Source: CALZKI01 sp045124055 (GTDB lineage Bacteria > Bacillota > Clostridia > Lachnospirales > Lachnospiraceae). Taken from it: DNA of 64,000 nucleotides. Below are positions 7,547 through 15,507 of the stretch, in pieces; the first letter of the stretch is position 1, and every line of letters starts with the position of its first letter. The translations under genes and the position numbers were made by a program. A model generated the notes under the pieces. It saw only the letters and a program-made list of their open reading frames with translations, ran no database searches and was not told the origin of the DNA. The stretch is taken from positions 1-64,000 of the forward strand of contig JBGVKZ010000046.1 of assembly GCA_045124055.1 (NCBI GenBank), in the 5' to 3' direction.

Positions 7547-9373
7547 TTATACCCCCGTTTCTAAAATTAATCTGTCTAACATTTCTGACATTGTCTGAAT
7601 CACTTGAGAAGCTAAATTATATCCGTTCTGGAATTTTACCAGATTCACAGCTTCTTCATCTGTATCAACACCTGAAATAGATGTACGTTGATTGTTGATA
7701 CTGAGTTCTAGACTTTCGTAGGTAGTTGCAAAAGTATTTGCACTGTTTGCATTCAATGCCATATCAGCAAGAATACATTCCAAAAATTCGTTGGCTGCCC
7801 CACCTCGAAAACTTAAGGTTTCTTTATCGCTGAACATTGCCAAAAGCTCATCTAAGGTATCACTTGCTTCTACACCATCAGATGCTGTTTCCTTCGTTGC
7901 AAGCAATGCAGGATTTAAGAGCATTTCTGCATTTACAGCAAAGTTTTTGGCTGTCATAAAGTAATAGTCATCGCCTTCAAGCTCTGTCAATTCATACTGA
8001 CCGATATCGGTAATACGATTTGCTGTAAACATCATACTTCCTGGCTGTCCGTCAGAAGTATAGCCATCTGTAAGAATGTCATTTATGAGGGATGCAAAAT
8101 TCCTTACAAATTCATTCATCTGTTCCGTATAGTATGGAATACCCTGATAATCCACACTATTACCAATTTTTACATCGGAGGTCACTTTACTTTCCGGAAT
8201 AATCTCTGTCATTGTGAAAATATAGTTGCCGGTAAGATTGCCGTCAGCATCTTTTTCATAATCCCAAGAAGAAAAATGATATTCTGTATTTCCAATGACA
8301 ATTTTACCACCATTTGATGGTAAGGTTGTCTTTGTAATATCCTGTAAATAATCTGCAGTGGTAGATACTGTCATTGTGCAAACCCCTGCGGAGTCTACAT
8401 CTACACTGGAAACCTTCCCATAAAAGTTTTCCGCATTATTACCATCTCGCATTTCGTAAATGCCTCTTAATTTACCGCCAAGCTGATTGTTTGCAAGGCT
8501 GAATACCGAGCCATCTTCCCAGTACACATCGTATAAACCTTCCGCATCGTCCTGATTCACTTTTTCAGTACTTTCCCTTGCCTGACAAACCAGAGTCTTA
8601 TAATCATTTCCGTCTACGAGAGTCTGACCCCCTGCAATAGTAACAAGGCATCTGGTACCGCCTGTTTCTCTTTCCGGGTTATTGGTATCATAAACCGGTG
8701 TCTCTTTTACTTCTACATCAACAAGTTCAGATAACTGGTCAATTAAAAGAGTTCTTTTATCTCTTAATTCATTTGCCACCGTTCCTGTGGATAATTCTAC
8801 TACGTTAATCTGCTTATTTAATGTAGCAATTTCTGCCGCAATAGAGTTAATCTGGTCAACACTTAATTTTAATTCGGAATTCAAGTCTTTTTGCAATTCC
8901 TCTAAGTTACCTGCCATATTGTTAAAATATTCTGCAAGGCTCTGTGCGGAAGATAAAAAAGCTCTTTTTGTGCTATCACTATTCGGATTTTTAATAACTT
9001 CCTGCAAATTTTCTTCTATATCATCAAATAATGTTGCAAAACCTGTTTTTCCGTCATCTTTGAAGTAATCTTCTATCTGTGTGCAGTAATATTGCTTAAT
9101 GCTGTATTCACCAAGTTTTTTCTGATTATTCCAGTATTTTGCATCATAGAAATCATCACGTTGTCTTTCTACACCTATTGTATCTACACCAGAACCGGTA
9201 CAACCATAGGCTGTATACGTTCTAAGTGCCTGAGCAGCGGCCTGAATAACGGTCTGGCGACTGTATCCTTCTGTTTCTGCATTGGATATATTGTTTGCTG
9301 TTGTATTTAAGGAAGCATTGGCGGCTCTAAGTCCAGAACCTGCAATGTTTAATCCACCAAAGGTTGATGCCAT
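7547..9373 (-). CDS. flgK: Hook-associated protein FlgK, copy 2
   Basis: 608 residues. The N-terminal rod/hook motif (GLNIAGSGLRAANASLNTTA, then NNISNAETEGYSRQTV) and the C-terminal FlgK signature (SGVDTDEEAVNLVKFQNGYN...MSEMLDRLI) are both present, so this is a full-length junction protein with a long middle domain (about 330-480). AGGAGATGAG lies before the ATG. It is adjacent to a second, clearly diverged flgK (9436-11049). Which of the two forms the first junction ring cannot be told from sequence; this copy has the more canonical C-terminus (SGVNLDEE-like). Confidence 0.92.
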   Translation of the reverse strand: MASTFGGLNIAGSGLRAANASLNTTANNISNAETEGYSRQTVIQAAAQALRTYTAYGCTGSGVDTIGVERQRDDFYDAKYWNNQKKLGEYSIKQYYCTQIEDYFKDDGKTGFATLFDDIEENLQEVIKNPNSDSTKRAFLSSAQSLAEYFNNMAGNLEELQKDLNSELKLSVDQINSIAAEIATLNKQINVVELSTGTVANELRDKRTLLIDQLSELVDVEVKETPVYDTNNPERETGGTRCLVTIAGGQTLVDGNDYKTLVCQARESTEKVNQDDAEGLYDVYWEDGSVFSLANNQLGGKLRGIYEMRDGNNAENFYGKVSSVDVDSAGVCTMTVSTTADYLQDITKTTLPSNGGKIVIGNTEYHFSSWDYEKDADGNLTGNYIFTMTEIIPESKVTSDVKIGNSVDYQGIPYYTEQMNEFVRNFASLINDILTDGYTSDGQPGSMMFTANRITDIGQYELTELEGDDYYFMTAKNFAVNAEMLLNPALLATKETASDGVEASDTLDELLAMFSDKETLSFRGGAANEFLECILADMALNANSANTFATTYESLELSINNQRTSISGVDTDEEAVNLVKFQNGYNLASQVIQTMSEMLDRLILETGV

Positions 9374-9435
9374 CTACTCATCTCCTCTCACGATTTGTAT
9401 CAAAATAAATTATGGCGTAGCTTTTCGAGAAATTT

Positions 9436-11049
9436 CTATACGCCCATTGTATTTATCAAAGTTCCCAACATTTCGCTTAAAGCATTTATGTAACGGCTGG
9501 AAGCATTGTATGCATTTTGGAACATAATCATAAACTGTAATTCTTCATCACTGGAAACACCCACCACCTGAGTTCTTGCATTTTCTGCCGAAAGTGCTGT
9601 CTGCTGCTGTGTGGTTGTGATACTTCTATATACAGAACCTTCGTTTGCTAGCTGAGATACCATATCTGTATAGTATCCTGAAAAGTTTGTTGGCGACGTT
9701 GTATTTGGATTCAGATAATATTTCTGGTCTTCAAACAACAGGGCTAACGCTTCTGTGGTATCATAATCTGCTTTTCCGTCAGCTCGCATAAATCCTAAAA
9801 GTCCTGGCTGCTGAACCAATTCTGTATTGATTGCAATGTTCGAAGTGGTCCACCCCTTATCCAAAGTTGAACCTGTGTCGGGTGAAACCTGCACAAATAA
9901 CTGTAATGGTGCATTTGTTTCACTATCCCACAAATAACCGGTTGTGGCATCGGAAGCATTTGCCAATACCTCATTGATACTGGTTACTACCGCACTTACC
10001 AGCTGGTCAAATTCTGCTTGAAAATTCATAATAATCGATGGTTCGATTGTGGAGTTATAATAGGTACTATCTGTCAAGTCCTCCATAGTTCCTCTGTGGT
10101 CACCTCTGGCAAGAAGTGTTCCTTTCAAGCCACCAATATCTGTATTTAACTCTGTGGCGATTGGTTTTAATAAATCAAATACCTCTGCACCTTCTATATG
10201 ATAAACTCTGTTTCCGTTCTGGTCCAAAGTATAATTTGCTAATTGTGTCCAATATGGTGTGTAAAACCCTGTTTCATCATCTGTATCCAGTGCAATTTCG
10301 TAAACCAAGTCGTTTTTTACAAAATCCACACCTTCCAGCTTTACATTTACATATCCCCAACTGTCTTCTGAATAAGAAATGTTTGCTAGTGCAGATAATT
10401 CATCTAAATAATAATCTCTTTCGTCCTTTAAGTCATTGGCTTTTTCTACGCCTGCGGCTTCAATCGAAACAATTTTATCATTCAATTCCTGAATTTTTCT
10501 ACCATATTCATTTATCTTATCTACCTGATTTTTGACGGTCAGATTCATATCGTCCTGATATTCACTAAGAGCCGTATAAACTGCATTAGAACGTTCAACG
10601 AACTGAGCTGCACGTCTTACAAAAGCACTTTGATTCACGCTACTTGTGGGGTCTTTTGCAAGTTCCTGAACAGTTTCCCAAAGATTTGTTAATGCCTGTT
10701 CAAAATCTTCACCCTGCATTTCACCAAGAATATCTTCGATTTCCTCTACTGCTTCTGTCTGCACCTCATAAAAAGAACACCGACCATTCTCCTGTCTGTA
10801 AGTCTTATCCAAAAAAACGTCCCTTACGCGTTTAGTTTCAGAAAAATAAACACCAAGACCTACCTGTTGACGAGAAACGCCGGCATACTGATAAGATATT
10901 GTATTGTATATATTGTCCGCCTGGGTTACCTGTTGTCTTGTATAACCCTCGGTCTCTACATTCGATAAGTTGTGTGCAACCGTATTTAGTGCATTCTGTG
11001 ATGTTCTAAGTCCGGTAGCCCCAACATATAAACCACTCATTAATGACAT
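9436..11049 (-). CDS. flgK: Hook-associated protein FlgK, copy 1
   Basis: 537 residues, another FlgK-type junction protein: N-terminal SGLYVGATGLRTSQNALNTV and HNLSNVETEGYTRQQV, a long coiled-coil stretch (about 150-225) and a C-terminus SSDEELQFMIMFQNAYNASS...LINTMGV. It follows flgN by 22 bases, the normal place for flgK. It shares only the conserved ends with the second copy, so the pair is an old duplication rather than a recent one. The two may form a mixed ring or occupy two successive junction zones. Confidence 0.92.
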   Translation of the reverse strand: MSLMSGLYVGATGLRTSQNALNTVAHNLSNVETEGYTRQQVTQADNIYNTISYQYAGVSRQQVGLGVYFSETKRVRDVFLDKTYRQENGRCSFYEVQTEAVEEIEDILGEMQGEDFEQALTNLWETVQELAKDPTSSVNQSAFVRRAAQFVERSNAVYTALSEYQDDMNLTVKNQVDKINEYGRKIQELNDKIVSIEAAGVEKANDLKDERDYYLDELSALANISYSEDSWGYVNVKLEGVDFVKNDLVYEIALDTDDETGFYTPYWTQLANYTLDQNGNRVYHIEGAEVFDLLKPIATELNTDIGGLKGTLLARGDHRGTMEDLTDSTYYNSTIEPSIIMNFQAEFDQLVSAVVTSINEVLANASDATTGYLWDSETNAPLQLFVQVSPDTGSTLDKGWTTSNIAINTELVQQPGLLGFMRADGKADYDTTEALALLFEDQKYYLNPNTTSPTNFSGYYTDMVSQLANEGSVYRSITTTQQQTALSAENARTQVVGVSSDEELQFMIMFQNAYNASSRYINALSEMLGTLINTMGV

Positions 11050-11071
11050 ATAAGCTCACCTCAACATAGGA

Positions 11072-11590
11072 CTACTGTTTTGCATCAAAACCTGTATTCG
11101 ATGCCCCGTATACCATTCCGGTATTATAAGCACCTTTGTTATAATTAGCTGTCTCAGGGGCCCTTTTCATTGCCTGATACATATTTATTTCGTACCCAAC
11201 AAGTTCCAGTGCCTGTTCAATCAGCATACTGTTCTGACTGTTTACTCTCTGCAACTGTTTTGCTAAATCCGTTAATCTAGCCTGTGCATTCTGTAAATTC
11301 TTCTGTTCTTCCGGTCTTTTTTCCAAAACCTTCACAACATCTGAGATTTTCATTGTTCTAACGTCCATGTTGAGCACGTTGGCAATATCCTTAGTCACTG
11401 AAATTCGTTCCTTATCAAGACTATGGATACGCCCAACGACTTCTTGTTCTTCGTCCGTGATTTTTTGTAATTCCGTTACATTGTTAGCCACAATGATAGG
11501 AGTTTTCTTCATGGATAATCCCAGTAACGTTTCGTATTCATCTGCTTCTTTATACAAAACATCAATTAAGTTTTCCATAAGACTTGCCAC
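11072..11590 (-). CDS. flgN: Flagellar chaperone FlgN
   Basis: 172 residues, helical. FlgN holds FlgK and FlgL before export. The N-terminal LMENLIDVLYKEADEYETLLGLS and the following KKTPIIVANNVTELQKITDEE match the FlgN pattern (E-x-x-x-y-x-x-L-l...k-x-x-a-i-i-x-x-D-x-x-x-L). It begins with GTG at 11590, with GAGGTAATCCCA upstream, five bases after flgM, and precedes its two presumed clients flgK. Confidence 0.85.
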   Translation of the reverse strand: MASLMENLIDVLYKEADEYETLLGLSMKKTPIIVANNVTELQKITDEEQEVVGRIHSLDKERISVTKDIANVLNMDVRTMKISDVVKVLEKRPEEQKNLQNAQARLTDLAKQLQRVNSQNSMLIEQALELVGYEINMYQAMKRAPETANYNKGAYNTGMVYGASNTGFDAKQ

Positions 11591-11595
11591 TGGGA

Positions 11596-11871
11596 TTACC
11601 TCATTTCTTCATACTGTTGTATCATTTTGTCTGCAAATTGCTCTGGGGTTACTTCATAAGTACCTGCATCCATGCGTGCCTTAATCTGATTTACCAAGTC
11701 CTCGCGAACATCTGGTACACTGTTAACTGCCTGTTTACCTGTATGGATATCCTTTCCAACACTGGAGATATTTAACTGATCTCTAAAACTTGTAGTTTTC
11801 GTTCCTTGTGGAGCATTTGCTTTTTTGGTCTGATACGCCTGCATAACTTGTGAATAAGCTTCAATACGCAT
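11596..11871 (-). CDS. flgM: Anti-sigma-28 factor FlgM
   Basis: 91 residues, typical FlgM size. FlgM binds the flagellar sigma factor until the hook is complete, then is exported. The N-terminus is disordered and polar (MRIEAYSQVMQAYQTKKANA), followed by the SSVGKDIHTGKQAVNSVPDVRED segment and the C-terminal sigma-binding helix (LVNQIKARMDAGTYEVTPEQFADKMIQQ). The ATG at 11871 has AAGGAGGAG upstream; the longer frame has no ribosome site. First gene of the operon running to csrA, under the sigma-28-type promoter at 11937-11963, so FlgM controls its own promoter class. Confidence 0.93.
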   Translation of the reverse strand: MRIEAYSQVMQAYQTKKANAPQGTKTTSFRDQLNISSVGKDIHTGKQAVNSVPDVREDLVNQIKARMDAGTYEVTPEQFADKMIQQYEEMR

Positions 11872-11936
11872 AATTTGTCTCCTCCTTCCATGGATTTGTG
11901 CCAAATTGAAGACCTTCTCCAACTATTTCACAATAT

Positions 11937-11963
11937 TTATCGGATTTTTTCCAAAAGACTTTA
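11937..11963 (-). promoter_or_regulatory. Sigma-28 type promoter of flgM-flgN-flgK-flgL-fliW-csrA
   Basis: On the minus strand TAAAGTCT, 11 bases, TCCGATAA. The first three bases of the -35 are also the TAA stop codon of the upstream acyltransferase gene. Confidence 0.9.
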
Positions 11964-13016
11964 GAGTAAACTTTGTTTTTTCCATAACTTTTTTACTATT
12001 TTTCCGATAAGGCTCTTTAGGAGTTCCAAAATTACGGAATAAATCAAACTAGCCAAGAGCAATATGAAAAAACTGGCAAATGCATACTCAAAATAATATA
12101 CATATTTTCTCCACACAATCAGATAAAGGAAGGTGTGCATCAGGAAAATATTCATAGAATGTTTTCCGATAAAAGCCAAAATTTTGTTTAAAACAGGCAC
12201 TTTTCCTACAGTTAAAACCGTAATACATATGATAAAAAATGCAATCAATGCATCCACATAATTCCAAAAATAATCTTTTACTACCGCGTTCTGCCTGATT
12301 AAAACTACAAGGGGCATTCCCACAATTCCGATGAGCCACCAGACAATCGCAGGCACTTTTTTACTCATAATCTTTTCCTGCCAGTTTCCATAGGCGGCAC
12401 AAACACCGAATACCGCTACAAAAAGATATCTTTCTATGTCGCCATCAAAAATCACCACAAATGGTGCGAAAAACGCAAGTAAAAGAAGGGTATTCCCCGT
12501 TTTTTTAATAAGTAAAGTTAAAAATGGTACTAGAAAAATTAAAATATATGCAATTTTCATATACCACCATGTCTCATTTAACATCGGAGTCTTTAATATG
12601 GAGGATAATCCAAAGGCATCACAAAGCATAAATAAGACGCCCTGTTTTCCACTGCCATATAACTTCCCATAATCAAAAATCGTAAAGCAAATTGCATTGA
12701 TACTAAGATAGACTGCAAAAAAACTCATCATCAGTCTGCCCAAACGCTTCACACTGCTTGCACAAAGACTCTTGACCGTGGCATTTTCCATAGACAACAC
12801 CATTTTTGTCAAACCATAGGCCGTCAGCATCACAAAAATCGCCACACAAACGTTTCCGAAACCTGCCAAATTTAACATTGTTTTGGTAGACAGCGGGGCG
12901 TAATTTACCTGCATCTTTTCCAGCACCTCTTCTTCGTGAAACAAATGATAGAAAAGCAATAACATAATTGCCACGCCTTTTACCTGTAAAGTATGCTCTT
13001 TAGTGAATTCTTTCAT
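11961..13016 (-). CDS. Membrane acyltransferase (acyltransferase 3 / OafA family)
   Basis: 351 residues with about ten hydrophobic segments. Members of this family transfer acyl groups to sugars of surface polysaccharides. The N-terminal TLQVKGVAIMLLLFYHLFHEEE contains the conserved histidine after the first membrane segment, and NETWWYMKIAYILIFLVPF in the middle resembles the family W-Y/F-l block. The ATG at 13016 overlaps the stop of the upstream membrane protein (ATGA) and has GGAGG nearby; the longer frame to 13127 lies inside that gene. Overlap implies the two proteins act together, probably in modifying a surface glycan or teichoic acid. The substrate cannot be inferred. Confidence 0.85.
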   Translation of the reverse strand: MKEFTKEHTLQVKGVAIMLLLFYHLFHEEEVLEKMQVNYAPLSTKTMLNLAGFGNVCVAIFVMLTAYGLTKMVLSMENATVKSLCASSVKRLGRLMMSFFAVYLSINAICFTIFDYGKLYGSGKQGVLFMLCDAFGLSSILKTPMLNETWWYMKIAYILIFLVPFLTLLIKKTGNTLLLLAFFAPFVVIFDGDIERYLFVAVFGVCAAYGNWQEKIMSKKVPAIVWWLIGIVGMPLVVLIRQNAVVKDYFWNYVDALIAFFIICITVLTVGKVPVLNKILAFIGKHSMNIFLMHTFLYLIVWRKYVYYFEYAFASFFILLLASLIYSVILELLKSLIGKIVKKLWKKQSLL

Positions 13017-14812
13017 ACCCTCTCCTCCTTTTTGGCAGTCAACGAATATCCATATAAAAATGGTAAGGAAAAAATAATCGGCATAGCATATCTTGGGTGA
13101 TAAATAAAGCAAGGTGAAGCCATACAAATTAAAAGACTAACATACAAAGGCAGGGTTGCATATACAAAGCATTTGTTTTTCTTTTTTCTCTGATAAAAGG
13201 TAAAGAAAAATAAGCCCCACACAAATGCACCAATATTTTCCAATAGCCCAAGGAATGAAATTCGATTGGCAAATCGGTACACAAAAAGTAAAAGCTTTTG
13301 TGCATTTGGAAAAAGTCCCGTCTGAGCAATTTCTGTATAAGTGGTTTCGTATCGAATCGCATTAGTAGCACTAGGCGTAAACCAACCATATACGTGAATA
13401 AAGAAGGCTTCAAAATAAACCCCTGGATGCTTCATAAATCCCTTTGCCCAGGCTACCATATAATTCAGAATCTCTTTGGTAGTAGCATCTTTTTGAAACA
13501 GTGCTTTTACGTCGTCTGAAATTTCAGGGTTATATTTAGTCGCCACCACGGAAACGTCGCCGAGTACCTTTTCGATGGCTTCTTTTTCTTCTTCACTAAT
13601 TTCGTTTTGATATAACTGCAAATATCTTGCCGTCTGTTGGAAGGGAATGGAAAGCATTTCTGCACTACTTCCCTTTACCGCCCCTGTGACCTCCATAAAA
13701 AGAAACAAAATGAGTTTGCTAATCGCCACACTAAGTAAAAAGGCAGAGAATAGATAGGCAAGTTTTTCTTTCCATGAGTATTTTTTATAAAAATAGATAA
13801 ATGCCACAATGCCGCAAAGTACTACCAAAGGCAATCCATTATTTCTACTTAAAACGACGCCAATCTGTAGCAAAATAAACTTACACAAAAAAGCTTTATC
13901 CTGTATTTTTGACGGTTGCTCCAAAAGTTTCACATAATAAATTACATAGCCTACCAAAAATGCACTATATGGCACGTCTTTAATGGCAACTGAAACAATA
14001 TTCGTATAAAGTGGCGTTATCACATAAAGTAACACTAGGGTAAGCAAATACCCAAATTTCATCCCCCGCCCAGCAAGTACAGAAACGGTTGATGAAAGAG
14101 CTATGACCAGCAAAAGCATCTGCACCAGCATATAAAGAAATAATCCAACCTCATAAGAGCCAAATGCTACTTGTCCAAATTTTACCAAGCCACCCACTAA
14201 TAAGGTATGTGCCAAAGGGTGATGCGTCGAGTATCCTGTCTCCTTTGTCACCTGTTCTATCTGACCAATGACATCCCAACAAAGTGTCCCCGGATAACTT
14301 ATCAATATCACAATTCCGTAGACAACAGTTAAAATGAGAAATGTCTTCAAAAAAGCTTTTTTGCTAAAAAAATGTGTTGTATCATCCACAAACGTCTTTT
14401 TTTCAAACATATCAAATACCAAAGCTATCAGCACATAAATCAGGCAATAATAGCCGGCAAAAGCAAAGATAGATTTTATGAAATTTACCACACTTCCCAG
14501 CACGTAAACCAAGGTATTTGTCTTAAAATAGCTATTTCCAAATACAAGACATAGGGCAAAAAAAGCCGCCAAAAGAATCGATGTATTTTTCTTTGGCTTC
14601 GCTTTTTCCCTAAAAAAATAGAAAAATGTGGTACCTACTATCCACATCAAAATAAATTGGAAATTGTACTCTCCAAGCAATTCGTAAATGGAGGCAATTA
14701 CATAATCCAATTTTGATTCATAAGCTGCCATCTGTAAGGGCATATGAAATTCGCTCGTCAATGCAAAAGCCACCAAAAAGCCCTGCAGTAGCATCTTTAT
14801 TTTTTGCTTCAT
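13013..14812 (-). CDS. DUF6020-type polytopic membrane protein
   Basis: 599 residues with at least twelve hydrophobic segments and a soluble region at about 370-450. The motifs ISYPGTLCWDVIGQIEQV near residue 175 and THHPLAHTLLVGG near 200 are what I recall from the DUF6020 family, whose topology resembles GT-C or PMT glycosyltransferases; an acidic residue just after the first periplasmic helix is consistent with that. No enzymatic role is proven. The next gene, overlapping by four bases, is an acyltransferase, which supports a joint role in surface sugar decoration. Confidence 0.72.
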   Translation of the reverse strand: MKQKIKMLLQGFLVAFALTSEFHMPLQMAAYESKLDYVIASIYELLGEYNFQFILMWIVGTTFFYFFREKAKPKKNTSILLAAFFALCLVFGNSYFKTNTLVYVLGSVVNFIKSIFAFAGYYCLIYVLIALVFDMFEKKTFVDDTTHFFSKKAFLKTFLILTVVYGIVILISYPGTLCWDVIGQIEQVTKETGYSTHHPLAHTLLVGGLVKFGQVAFGSYEVGLFLYMLVQMLLLVIALSSTVSVLAGRGMKFGYLLTLVLLYVITPLYTNIVSVAIKDVPYSAFLVGYVIYYVKLLEQPSKIQDKAFLCKFILLQIGVVLSRNNGLPLVVLCGIVAFIYFYKKYSWKEKLAYLFSAFLLSVAISKLILFLFMEVTGAVKGSSAEMLSIPFQQTARYLQLYQNEISEEEKEAIEKVLGDVSVVATKYNPEISDDVKALFQKDATTKEILNYMVAWAKGFMKHPGVYFEAFFIHVYGWFTPSATNAIRYETTYTEIAQTGLFPNAQKLLLFVYRFANRISFLGLLENIGAFVWGLFFFTFYQRKKKNKCFVYATLPLYVSLLICMASPCFIYHPRYAMPIIFSLPFLYGYSLTAKKEERV

Positions 14813-14847
14813 AAACTATCTCCACACATTTGATTTCATAGGATTCA

Positions 14848-15162
14848 TTAAAAGAACGGACTAACGTTTACATTCTTATACAACTCCATTTGTTCTTCTA
14901 TTTCTTCCATTTCTTTTTCCAATCTCGCCTGTTTTTCATTCAGGTCATATCTTATTTTTACCATAACAACACTAAAAATGATGAACGCAATACTGAAAAT
15001 CAAAAGAATGACGCCTTTTTTTCTTGTCTTTTTAACAATTTCTTCGTCTTCTCTGCAATCCTTTCTTGTTGCCTCCTTTGGAGTCATTGTCATAAATAGT
15101 GCTAAGCCTAAAATAACGAACCCACAAATGATGGGTATTAAATTATAAATTGTATTTCCTAT
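14848..15162 (-). CDS. Small two-helix membrane protein, apparent AUA start
   Basis: 104 residues if started at an ATA codon (15160-15162), which lies eight bases after a strong GGAGG site; the first ATG, at 15093, has no ribosome site. The extra 23 residues translate as a clean membrane segment (GNTIYNLIPIICGFVILGLA), giving two membrane helices (about 4-22 and 48-68) separated by a charged loop, then an acidic coiled-coil tail (LEKEMEEIEEQMELYK). The stop-free hydrophobic extension argues the AUA start is real. Function unknown. It precedes the DUF6020 gene by 35 bases and may share its transcript. Confidence 0.62.
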   Translation of the reverse strand: MGNTIYNLIPIICGFVILGLALFMTMTPKEATRKDCREDEEIVKKTRKKGVILLIFSIAFIIFSVVMVKIRYDLNEKQARLEKEMEEIEEQMELYKNVNVSPFF

Positions 15163-15220
15163 TTGTTCTTCCTCCTTTATTCTCAGTTATTATATACCAT
15201 TTAAGCACTTTTTTGAATAG

Positions 15221-15257
15221 AAAAAAGTCTACACTTTATAGATTCTCGTGTAGACTT
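15221..15257 (-). terminator. Terminator after the feo operon
   Basis: Perfect 10-bp stem AAGTCTACAC/GTGTAGACTT with a 13-base loop; on the minus strand it ends in T6. It lies about 25 bases after the stop of the Cys-rich Feo-associated gene. Confidence 0.88.
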
Positions 15258-15280
15258 AATTTCTTTACTCAGTATGAATT

Positions 15281-15466
15281 CTACTTATTTTCTGTATTCG
15301 ACTGACAGCCACAGTTACATACAGACTGTTTTCCCTTTTGGCTGGGACAATTACCTGCTGCCGGACAACCGATACATTTTACACCGCGTTTCTTCTCTTT
15401 GACTATATATGCCACAGAAGCACCTATGATAATCAGTATAATTCCTATCACTATGATATCTGTCAT
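15281..15466 (-). CDS. FeoB-associated Cys-rich membrane protein
   Basis: 61 residues: one N-terminal membrane helix (IIVIGIILIIIGASVAYIV) and a short cytosolic tail with six cysteines in a CIGCPAAGNC...CNCGC pattern. Such proteins are encoded just after feoB in Firmicutes and may take the place of FeoC, possibly carrying iron or a cluster; the exact role is not established. It begins 41 bases after the feoB stop and is the last gene of the operon. Confidence 0.85.
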   Translation of the reverse strand: MTDIIVIGIILIIIGASVAYIVKEKKRGVKCIGCPAAGNCPSQKGKQSVCNCGCQSNTENK

Positions 15467-15507
15467 ACGAACCTTCCTTCCATTTAACGAAACTTATTAC
15501 TTATTAT

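Noticed and set aside
13017..13127. N-terminal extension of the acyltransferase to 13127
   Set aside because: The extra codons lie in the 3' end of the DUF6020 gene, and an ATG with GGAGG and ATGA overlap gives the normal family start.
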